Position numbers and translations under genes: made by a program
Origin: Fidelibacterota bacterium
GTDB taxonomy: Bacteria > Fidelibacterota > JAANXI01
Direction of reading: 5' to 3'
NCBI GenBank assembly: GCA_018263365.1
Contig: JAANXI010000056.1
Coordinates: 1 to 6,863 of the forward strand
DNA length: 6,863 nt
The notes under the pieces: generated by a model
The model's input: the letters and a program-made list of their open reading frames with translations, nothing else
Told to the model about the DNA's origin: nothing
Databases searched by the model: none
In this document: positions 1 to 5,277 of the stretch, one piece after another
How the letters are laid out: each line of letters begins with the position of its first letter
Numbering within the stretch: position 1 is the stretch's first letter

Positions 1-178
1 GTTGAGCGCGAAGGCTCCGTGAAATCCTCGACAGACCCTCCGGGTATGCCTTCGGTTTCCCAAAACCCTTTTCATCTCAACATCTTGGCACATCTCATCC
101 ACAACAATCGCTCAATTTAGGTGGTAATTAGTTCTGAACAACTCTTCACTTGCTTTCTGAGGTGAATTCTCTATCTTA
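1..178. other. Left-edge region without a recognisable gene
   Basis: No convincing gene is visible. The plus strand is open in frame 1 from the window edge to a TAG at 118-120 (39 codons) and could be the tail of a gene lying outside, but its residues match no family I know. A minus-strand ATG at 75 opens a very basic reading frame that runs off the left edge, also unrecognised and without a good ribosome site. Positions 9-15 (CGAAGGC) and 48-54 (GCCTTCG) can pair, with CCG/CGG (17-19 with 41-43) extending the stem inside, so the stretch may be a degenerate dispersed repeat or a structured RNA end. A TGAGGTGA at 158-165 resembles a ribosome site for the next gene. Confidence 0.3.
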
Positions 179-208
179 TTGTCTGTCAGGCACAACCACC
201 CATTAATT

Positions 209-796
209 ATGCAGACGAAAAAGCAGAAAACAGTCCCGCAACACTCCCATTTACGGATTATCGGTACCAGTGATGATTTTGAAATTGCTATCCTGGAGCA
301 GGTGGGGAAGGAAGATTTTCCTGATCTGATCGACGTATCCGAAAGCCTGGCTGAGAAATTTGGTCCCTCAGCACGACTCAATTCTACCACCATTCGCAAA
401 TACTTCAATTATCCGCAGACCTACCCGTTTGTAGCCCGCCGGCACGAACAAATTATCGGATACATCATTGGTGTACCACTTGAACGATTCGCCAAGGATG
501 TCTGGGCACAGTACGACCGGAATCTCGGAAAGAAAAATACAGTCTACACATACGCCTTCGCTGTGAAGAAACAGTACCACAAAACCGGGTATGCCAAGAT
601 GCTGAAGCGCCTCTATTACAACTGGATGCGGAAGCGGGACGTGGAATACATTTCCGGACACGTCATCCTTGGCACAACCAAACTGTTTAATGGCGAAGCC
701 GAAGTCATCCAGACCTTCGAGAACTGGCACGGGACCGGCAAGACCTTCGAATATTATCGCCGGAAACTGCAAACAACCAGTCAGGTCGTTTCATAG
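209..796 (+). CDS. GNAT-family N-acetyltransferase
   Basis: This is a probable acetyl-CoA-dependent N-acetyltransferase of the GNAT fold; the acceptor substrate cannot be told. The order of elements fits: an N-terminal segment with an acidic helix (EDFPDLIDVSESLAEKFG), a beta strand with bulge (PFVARRHEQIIGYIIGVPL), the central strand YTYAFAVKKQY, then HKTGYAKML. That last segment sits where the family has the pyrophosphate-binding Q/R-x-x-G-x-G/A loop, with His in place of Gln/Arg. A later EYYRRKL matches the usual C-terminal region. A TTG start at 179 would add 10 residues and has GAGGTG 14 bases upstream, rather far; ATG 209 has no clear ribosome site but is the first ATG. A weak promoter-like pair (TTGCTT 150-155, TATCTT 172-177, 16 bp apart) would start RNA near 184 and favours ATG 209. 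The Mut7-C gene follows closely on the same strand, suggesting co-transcription. The family call is fairly safe, the start is not. Confidence 0.75.
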   Translation: MQTKKQKTVPQHSHLRIIGTSDDFEIAILEQVGKEDFPDLIDVSESLAEKFGPSARLNSTTIRKYFNYPQTYPFVARRHEQIIGYIIGVPLERFAKDVWAQYDRNLGKKNTVYTYAFAVKKQYHKTGYAKMLKRLYYNWMRKRDVEYISGHVILGTTKLFNGEAEVIQTFENWHGTGKTFEYYRRKLQTTSQVVS

Positions 797-852
797 CTCC
801 CAATAATACACCTCAGGAATCCCCCGGCGATGACCTCCGGTTCACCGCGGAT

Positions 853-1296
853 TTGATGCTCAAGAAGCTCGCCAAATATCTGCGGGCCTTGGGGTACGAT
901 ACGATTTTCGATGAAAACCTGAGCGATCAGGACCTCCAGGACATTTCTGTAAAAGAAAACAGGATGTTATTGACACGCGACGGTGCGCTGGAGAATGACA
1001 CCCCGGATTCGCATGTGATATATGTGAAGCCAATTGAGCCCGAGGACCAACTGGCGTTTCTTGCGAGCAAACTGCCGCTTACGTTCGAGGAACAGGTCTT
1101 TATGACGCGTTGTTTGGAGTGTAATTCAGCGCTTCAGACGCTCCAGAGAAGCGAACTGACAAAGCGCGTCCCGACCAGAGTATACCGGCGTCATGACACG
1201 TTTTACCGCTGCCCCACGTGCAAGCAGATTTTCTGGCACGGGGATCACGTGAAGCGGTTGCATGCGAAACTTACGCGGTTGCTGGAAGCGGCTTAG
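853..1296 (+). CDS. Mut7-C RNase (PIN-like) domain protein with zinc ribbon
   Basis: This small protein matches the Mut7-C family (named after the C-terminus of nematode MUT-7): a PIN-like nuclease fold followed by a zinc ribbon, inferred to act on RNA. Visible hallmarks are MLKKLAKYLRALGYDT, the acidic FDENLSDQDL, LLTRDGAL at about residues 39-46, and two CxxC pairs (RCLEC, C87/C90; RCPTCKQIFWHGDH, C120/C123) forming the ribbon. The family normally starts a few residues before ML with a strand and a catalytic Asp. That piece (LRFTAD) is present in the same frame at 835-852, just before the TTG at 853, but no ATG, GTG or TTG lies between the in-frame stop at 688-690 and 853. The given start is therefore only the first conventional one and would lose the first active-site Asp. 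Start possibilities are ATA 793 overlapping the stop of the upstream gene, or ATG 830, which is one base out of frame. The family call is strong; the true 5' end is unresolved. Confidence 0.8.
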   Translation: MMLKKLAKYLRALGYDTIFDENLSDQDLQDISVKENRMLLTRDGALENDTPDSHVIYVKPIEPEDQLAFLASKLPLTFEEQVFMTRCLECNSALQTLQRSELTKRVPTRVYRRHDTFYRCPTCKQIFWHGDHVKRLHAKLTRLLEAA

Positions 1297-1400
1297 AGCG
1301 GAAAAATGCATCGTGTTCAATTGGCAGAATTCAACCTATTATCCGGTAGCAATTTTTCGCGTCCAGGGAGTTCTTAGTACCAATACAACCCCCTCTTTGA

Positions 1401-1425
1401 TTCTCCCCCTTCGTAAGGGGGAGAA
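1401..1425. repeat. Perfect 11-bp inverted repeat, 3-nt loop
   Basis: TTCTCCCCCTT (1401-1411) and AAGGGGGAGAA (1415-1425) pair perfectly around CGT. It lies between the 3' ends of two convergent genes, so it may stop transcription from both sides, but neither side has a T-tract as expected for an intrinsic terminator. C5TT/AAG5 hairpins are also common as dispersed intergenic repeats in several bacterial phyla, so a REP-like copy is the alternative. Confidence 0.6.
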
Positions 1426-1455
1426 GAATTACGGTTCGAATCTTGTTAACGTTGA

Positions 1456-1806
1456 CTACAAAATTGCCATAATGTCCTCTGGTGGGCGACCTAGTGCTGC
1501 CTTCTCACCTTTCACCACAATCGGTCGCTGAATCAGCCGGGGATGTTCGGCCATCGCCTTAATGAGCGCATCCGGATCATCTTTCTTTTCCTTGAGATTC
1601 AGATCCTTGTACTCCTGCTCCCGGCGGCGCACGATATCGATGGCATCCATGCCGAGTTTCTCCAGGATGTCCCTGAGTTCATCTTCCGACGGTGGATTAT
1701 CGAGATATTTAACGATGGTCGGTTCAATGCCGGTATCCTGGAGAATTTGGAGCCCTTCACGGCTTTTGCTACACCGCGGATTATGATAAATAACGACATC
1801 TGACAT
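1456..1806 (-). CDS. arsC: ArsC/YfgD-family arsenate reductase-like protein
   Basis: A 116-residue thioredoxin-fold protein of the ArsC family (glutaredoxin-linked arsenate reductases). The N-terminal YHNPRCSKSREGLQIL carries the catalytic Cys12 in the HNPRCSKSR form. Three arginines fall at the places known for plasmid R773 ArsC: Arg60, Arg94 (LIQRPIVV) and Arg107 (GRPPEDI). The protein ends soon after GRPP, so its length and wording are closer to E. coli YfgD (about 119 residues) than to the longer ArsC of about 140, and arsenate reduction is family-based inference. No arsR, arsB or acr3 gene is nearby, which weakens an arsenic-resistance role. The ATG has AAGGA (1814-1818 on the plus strand) 7 bases upstream, a good ribosome site. 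It lies 108 bases downstream of the DUF72 gene on the same strand and has its own promoter-like sequence. Confidence 0.88.
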   Translation of the reverse strand: MSDVVIYHNPRCSKSREGLQILQDTGIEPTIVKYLDNPPSEDELRDILEKLGMDAIDIVRRREQEYKDLNLKEKKDDPDALIKAMAEHPRLIQRPIVVKGEKAALGRPPEDIMAIL

Positions 1807-1848
1807 TGTGTAATCCTTTTTATGTAATTTTCGATTAAAAGCGATGGT

Positions 1849-1877
1849 AAATTATTCCAGGTGAGGGATGAAATCAA
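1849..1877 (-). promoter_or_regulatory. Putative sigma70-type promoter of arsC
   Basis: Reading the minus strand, TTGATT (plus 1872-1877) is followed after 17 bases by TAATTT (plus 1849-1854). Transcription would start near 1842 with a leader of about 36 bases before the ATG. The -35 box is good and the -10 box weak. The surrounding words recur upstream of the DUF72 gene. Confidence 0.3.
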
Positions 1878-1914
1878 GTGGTGGGAAATGCCGGTGGTAT
1901 AGGGAAGATTTGCA

Positions 1915-2637
1915 TTATTCGCTTATCAAACCGGCCAGTGTTTTTGCATTTTGTATGGCGTGTCCCTGGAAGTCGTTATTGAAATAGCAGTAAATAGTCT
2001 CAGCGCTCAGTTGGCTGATCTTTTCGGCCCACACCCGTAATTCATCTTCCGAATAGAGATACTTGTACCATTCCTCTTTCCCGTGAAACCGTACATAGGC
2101 AAAATCGGCCGTGCTAACACAGGTTTCGGGATAGCCTTCCGCTGACACGCAACAGAACCCGATGCTTACGTCCTGGAGTCTCTTAAGTACTTCGTCGGTA
2201 AACCAACTGGTATCCCGGAATTCCAGGACGTTATTCTTCTCAGGATTTAACTGATTGATCACCTTTTCCAAAAAGTCCATATCTTTTTCCTCGGATGGCG
2301 GCAGCTGAAACAGGAGAGTCGCTAATTTGTCTTCCAGAACGTCCGCCATTTCATAAAATTGCTTGATTTCGCCTTCCGTGTCCTCAAACCGTTTCTTATG
2401 GGTGATCAGTCGATTCGCCTTAAGCGTAAATCGGAAATCATCCGGCGTCCGTTCGTACCAGCCTTGCACTGTTTTTTCTTTCTGGAAATGATAGAATGTG
2501 CTGTTCACTTCAACGGTGGAAAAATGCTTTGCATAATATTCCAGCCACTCGGTCTTTTTCACATCACTGGGATAAAACCGGTCGATCCAGTCGTCGTAAT
2601 ACCAGCCAGAACAGCCGACATGAATTTTCTTTGTCAT
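1915..2637 (-). CDS. DUF72 (YecE-family) domain protein
   Basis: A full-length 240-residue member of the DUF72/YecE family, a TIM-barrel-like cytosolic protein found widely in bacteria and archaea, whose biochemical role I do not know to be established. The family blocks appear in order: IHVGCSGWYYDDW near the N-terminus, VEVNSTFYHF (42-51), FTLKANRLITH (70-80), LLFQLPPS (108-115), VLEFRDTSW (137-145), AYVRFHG (180-186) and the C-terminal YCYFNNDFQGHAIQNA (216-231). Length is normal and nothing is broken. The ATG at 2637 begins directly at the conserved segment; no strong ribosome site is seen before it. It is divergent from the glycosylase gene, with 105 bases between the two start codons, and upstream of arsC on the same strand, so read-through into arsC is possible since no terminator is visible in the gap. 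Confidence 0.9.
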   Translation of the reverse strand: MTKKIHVGCSGWYYDDWIDRFYPSDVKKTEWLEYYAKHFSTVEVNSTFYHFQKEKTVQGWYERTPDDFRFTLKANRLITHKKRFEDTEGEIKQFYEMADVLEDKLATLLFQLPPSEEKDMDFLEKVINQLNPEKNNVLEFRDTSWFTDEVLKRLQDVSIGFCCVSAEGYPETCVSTADFAYVRFHGKEEWYKYLYSEDELRVWAEKISQLSAETIYCYFNNDFQGHAIQNAKTLAGLISE

Positions 2638-2655
2638 CGATTTTCACACTTTCAG

Positions 2656-2684
2656 TTGAACCGAATCTCTCTGACTGTTATTCT
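2656..2684 (+). promoter_or_regulatory. Putative promoter of the glycosylase-PhzF operon
   Basis: TTGAAC (2656-2661) and TATTCT (2679-2684) are 17 bases apart, matching 4 of 6 bases at each sigma70 box. Transcription would start near 2691, about 50 bases before the glycosylase ATG. The -10 box overlaps the -10 box of the opposite promoter. Confidence 0.35.
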
Positions 2685-2709
2685 AACAGGTAGATGCCGA
2701 TGAAATCAA
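2680..2709 (-). promoter_or_regulatory. Putative promoter of the DUF72 gene
   Basis: On the minus strand TTGATT (plus 2704-2709) is followed after 18 bases by TAGAAT (plus 2680-2685), with 5 of 6 bases matching the -10 consensus. A start near 2673 gives a leader of about 36 bases, similar to the arsC prediction. Confidence 0.45.
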
Positions 2710-2742
2710 TGGTAAATTCAAAAGATCACGGGGGAATTGCTC

Positions 2743-3543
2743 ATGCCTGAACTGCCGGATGTGGAGGTTTTTCGCCGGTATTTTGATTCGACGGCGTTGC
2801 ATCAGGAGATTACCGCTGTAGAAGTACGGGAGACGCGATTGCTTGATGGGATTGATACCAGGCAACTGAATCATCTTCTCCGGGATAAAGAATTCACTGG
2901 GACCGAACGTCACGGAAAATATCTGTTTGCGCAGGTGGCTTCTCATGGCTGGCTGGTGCTCCATTTCGGAATGACCGGCTTTCTTAAATATTATAAACAA
3001 TCAGAGGAGGAGCCGCCTTATCCGAGACTGTTATTCGAATTTTCCAATGGATATCGTCTTGCATACGACAATATGCGCATGCTTGGGAAGGTTGCGTACA
3101 TCGATACCATCGATGATTACGTCGCCAAACAAGATTTGGGCCCTGATGCCCTGAAACTTTCTGAGGAGGACTTTATTGCGCTGATCCCCGAAAAGCGCGG
3201 CATGATTAAGAGCGCGCTGATGGATCAAAGCTTTATCGCCGGGCTGGGGAATATCTACGTGGATGAAATTCTGTTTCATACCGGGATTCACCCGAGGAGG
3301 CAGGTCAGCGATTTATCGGATATTGAATTACAAACAATGTACGATACGATGCACGAAGTACTCGGGACAGCGATTGAGCTGGAGATAGTCATTTCCGAGT
3401 TCCCCGGTGATTATCTAATCCACTATCGCGATGAAGACGCCGAATGTCCGAAATGCGGAAGCCCGATTCGTAAAATTAAAGTGGCATCCCGTTCCACCTA
3501 TTTCTGTGAACGTTGCCAGCCGATAAAAGAGAGTGGAGAGTAA
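2743..3543 (+). CDS. mutM: Fpg/Nei-family DNA glycosylase (formamidopyrimidine-DNA glycosylase type)
   Basis: A base-excision repair enzyme that removes oxidised bases and nicks the abasic site. The start is fixed by chemistry: the family needs Pro directly after Met as nucleophile, so ATG 2743 (MPELPDVEVF) is used and not the TTG six bases earlier; GGGGGA at 2730-2735 lies 7 bases before it. Seen are Pro2, Glu3, Lys59 in RHGKYL, Met77 in LHFGMTG, Arg112 in DNMRMLGKV, the DQSFIAGLGNIYVDEILF helix-turn-helix with Asn170, and a C-terminal zinc finger (C235, C238, C255, C258) with Arg250 in RSTYFC. The YVDEILFHTGIHP wording is nearer MutM/Fpg than Nei, and 266 residues is normal. The usual RxF void-filling Phe is Leu114, and the stretch before the zinc finger is shorter than in E. 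coli MutM, so substrate range may differ. It leads an operon with the PhzF gene 3 bases downstream. Confidence 0.9.
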   Translation: MPELPDVEVFRRYFDSTALHQEITAVEVRETRLLDGIDTRQLNHLLRDKEFTGTERHGKYLFAQVASHGWLVLHFGMTGFLKYYKQSEEEPPYPRLLFEFSNGYRLAYDNMRMLGKVAYIDTIDDYVAKQDLGPDALKLSEEDFIALIPEKRGMIKSALMDQSFIAGLGNIYVDEILFHTGIHPRRQVSDLSDIELQTMYDTMHEVLGTAIELEIVISEFPGDYLIHYRDEDAECPKCGSPIRKIKVASRSTYFCERCQPIKESGE

Positions 3544-3546
3544 AAA

Positions 3547-4425
3547 TTGAAAGGCCAACCGTTTTACCTTGTTGACGTTTTCGCCGAAGAAGAGTACACC
3601 GGCAACCAGTTAGCCGTGTTTCCGGACGCGGGCGAATTATCTGTGGATGAAATGCTGCAACTCGCCTGGGAGATGCACTACTCCGAAACAACATTTATTA
3701 CCGGGAGCCAGCAACCGGAAGGCGGATTTCCGGTGCGGATTTTTACTCCCCAGGAAGAGTTGCCATTTGCCGGTCATCCCACCCTTGGAACCGCCTTTGT
3801 AGTTAGGGAATATCTGATGGATGATCCCCCAGATGAAGTTGTGCTTAACCTCGGCGTTGGACAAATTCCGGTGAATTTTGAGAAGAAATCTGGCGCTCTG
3901 TGGATGACCCAGAGGAGGCCGGAATTCGGCGAGATCATCGATAGGGAGCGCGTAGCGAAAGCACTGAATCTGTCTCCAAATGATTTCCATGCGGATTACC
4001 CGGTGCAGTCCGTCTCCACCGGTATTCCGTTTCTCATTGCGCCCTTGACATCTCTGGAAGCGGTGCAAGAATGCGGATTGAACTATGAATATTATCCGAC
4101 ATCTTTGGATGGATTGGATACGAAAGCGATTCTTATTTTTGCGCCGGAGACAATTGAAGCGGACAACGATCTTCATGCGCGGGTGTTTGCCGAGTACTAT
4201 GGTGTGTCGGAAGACCCGGCAACGGGCAGCGCCAACGGATGCCTGGCGGCGTATTTATCGTATCATACATATTTCGGCAGGGATGATATTAATGTCAGGG
4301 TGGAGCAGGGATACGAAATTCATCGTCCGTCACTCCTACATCTGAGAACGAAGATCCAGGATGAAAAAATTGTGGTGCAGGTGGGCGGAAATGTTATCCC
4401 GGTGGCACGGGGCAATCTTCTCTGA
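3547..4425 (+). CDS. PhzF-family isomerase/epimerase-like protein
   Basis: A complete 292-residue PhzF-family protein, two-domain diaminopimelate-epimerase-like fold. Family members catalyse proton-shift isomerisations; the best known acts in phenazine synthesis, but most, like this one, stand outside phenazine clusters and their substrate is unknown. Visible blocks are FYLVDVFAEEEYTGNQLAVF at the N-terminus, SETTFI with Glu47 at the place of the catalytic Glu45 of PhzF, RIFTPQEELPFAGHPTLGTA (64-83) with His77, and SEDPATGSANG (221-231) with Asp223. The start is TTG 3547: GGAG at 3535-3538 lies 8 bases upstream, the first family motif begins five residues later, and no in-frame ATG comes before codon 36. 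It begins 3 bases after the glycosylase stop, so the two are surely co-transcribed and probably translationally coupled. No phz genes are present, so phenazine synthesis is not suggested. Confidence 0.92.
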   Translation: MKGQPFYLVDVFAEEEYTGNQLAVFPDAGELSVDEMLQLAWEMHYSETTFITGSQQPEGGFPVRIFTPQEELPFAGHPTLGTAFVVREYLMDDPPDEVVLNLGVGQIPVNFEKKSGALWMTQRRPEFGEIIDRERVAKALNLSPNDFHADYPVQSVSTGIPFLIAPLTSLEAVQECGLNYEYYPTSLDGLDTKAILIFAPETIEADNDLHARVFAEYYGVSEDPATGSANGCLAAYLSYHTYFGRDDINVRVEQGYEIHRPSLLHLRTKIQDEKIVVQVGGNVIPVARGNLL

Positions 4426-4430
4426 GAAGA
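4416..4430. repeat. 15-base palindrome over the phzF-like stop codon
   Basis: TCTTCTC-T-GAGAAGA is a perfect palindrome with 7-base arms. It contains the TGA stop of the PhzF-like gene and ends 6 bases before the stop of the convergent gene. It could form a short hairpin in either transcript and serve as a weak two-way terminator, but there is no T-tract on either side. Confidence 0.35.
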
Positions 4431-4435
4431 AATTA

Positions 4436-5128
4436 CTAGTCCGTATCTCCATCATCGAGATAGTGGGAATGCCTGCTTAAAATGAACCGAACAGCTGGCA
4501 GGAATTCGGCGTCTATGCGTTCTTCTATGCCGTGACTCAATTGCAGGGCTTTGGTGAACGAACCGTGGTACCCCGGCATTAATTTCCGCAAACGGGTGAG
4601 GCCGGTCCGGAGATTCCAGAGGAACGCTTTGATTGCCATCAGGATTTTTTCCGAATCCAGGTACCGGTAGATGTCCCGTTCGGAGACATCCGCCAGTGGA
4701 TCGAAACTAATTAAGTGCGCCGCCCGATAATATTTGACAGGGATCAGTAGATAGTTTTCCAATACTAATTCGATGGCGTTGGTCATAGCAGAAGGATACC
4801 GCTCAGACGCCGCCAGTTTTTCCATAATTGGATCGAGGATTTCGATAATATCATACGCCGGAGCGACGATCTCGTGAGTGCGCCGCTCGGTACTGCGCCC
4901 TTCCAGCTCTTCCATCGGATTGAACGAACCGGGGCCGGGCAATCCATCTTCGCCAAAATCTTCGATGAAGTCCTCCAGAGCAGAAGGATCCATATTCATC
5001 TCCTCTTCCGCCGCCTCCGGATCGTTTTCCGACCAGAAGAGATAACACCGGTTGGTAAAAACGCACTTTTCACAGATGTAATCGCAATAATTATAGATAC
5101 CCGGAATAAATTCCTGTTTGTCAGCCAT
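4436..5128 (-). CDS. Protein of unknown function with N-terminal Cys4 cluster
   Basis: I do not recognise an established named family with a known function. The 230-residue protein has exactly four cysteines, all in the first 28 residues: C15-x3-C19-x2-C22-x5-C28 within IYNYCDYICEKCVFTNRCYL. This could bind a [4Fe-4S] cluster or zinc; similar YCD-x-x-CE-x-C-x-FT-x-RC openings are, from memory, present in uncharacterised Bacteroidota-type proteins. Residues 32-76 are strongly acidic and rich in Gly/Pro, probably a flexible linker. The remainder (about 84-225) looks helical, with many Leu, Ile, Tyr and Arg (for example YLLIPVKYYRAAHLISF), and ends with HSHYLDDGDTD. There is no signal peptide or membrane segment, so it is cytosolic. 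The ATG at 5128 opens the Cys motif; an AGGTGA lies 16 bases upstream, too far to be convincing. It converges with the PhzF-like gene (10 bases between stops). That it is a real gene is likely; the role is unknown. Confidence 0.75.
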   Translation of the reverse strand: MADKQEFIPGIYNYCDYICEKCVFTNRCYLFWSENDPEAAEEEMNMDPSALEDFIEDFGEDGLPGPGSFNPMEELEGRSTERRTHEIVAPAYDIIEILDPIMEKLAASERYPSAMTNAIELVLENYLLIPVKYYRAAHLISFDPLADVSERDIYRYLDSEKILMAIKAFLWNLRTGLTRLRKLMPGYHGSFTKALQLSHGIEERIDAEFLPAVRFILSRHSHYLDDGDTD

Positions 5129-5207
5129 AACGGTACACTTTCGCTCACCTAATACGAATTTCGGATGTTGAATAATTCATAAGAGTTCAATTGCATTAGT
5201 AATGTAC

Positions 5208-5247
5208 AAAAAAATTTATCGATTGAAACGGAAGAGTTCGAAATTTT
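5208..5247 (-). terminator. Possible weak intrinsic terminator of the secreted-protein gene
   Basis: On the minus strand, 30 bases after the stop at 5278, AAAATTTCG (plus 5239-5247) can pair with CGATAAATTTT (plus 5211-5221) with a 2-base bulge, and the second arm runs into a T7 tract (plus 5208-5214). The stem is AT-rich and the loop is 17 bases, so this is a tentative call. It would separate the secreted-protein gene from the Cys4-protein gene downstream. Confidence 0.25.
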
Positions 5248-5277
5248 CCAGAGATGATTTTGCCAGCCCATTGCCGC

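Noticed and set aside
368..772. 134-codon open frame on the minus strand.
   Set aside because: Antisense to the GNAT gene, whose motifs and strand are clear.
1405..1447. tRNA-like pattern: CCCCC-TTCGTAA-GGGGG as an anticodon arm and GGTTCGAATC as a T-loop.
   Set aside because: The T-stem bases beside TTCGAAT do not pair, there is no D-arm GG, and no acceptor stem can be formed from the flanks.
1262..1531. 89-codon open frame on the plus strand spanning the intergenic hairpin.
   Set aside because: It overlaps the ends of both the Mut7-C and arsC genes, translates the hairpin into low-complexity residues and lacks a ribosome site and recognisable motifs.
1456..1806. Arsenic-resistance operon.
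   Set aside because: No ArsR, arsenite pump or arsenic methyltransferase gene is nearby, and the protein is of the YfgD-like short type.
3637..4176. 179-codon open frame on the minus strand.
   Set aside because: It lies wholly opposite the PhzF-like gene, is rich in Arg/His and shows no family motif; a shadow frame.
3547..4425. Phenazine biosynthesis locus, from the PhzF homology.
   Set aside because: No other phz genes are present, and PhzF relatives outside phenazine clusters are common.
4436..5128. Radical SAM enzyme, from the C-x3-C-x2-C spacing.
   Set aside because: A fourth Cys follows after five residues, and none of the later glycine-rich or barrel motifs exist; the protein is helical and short.
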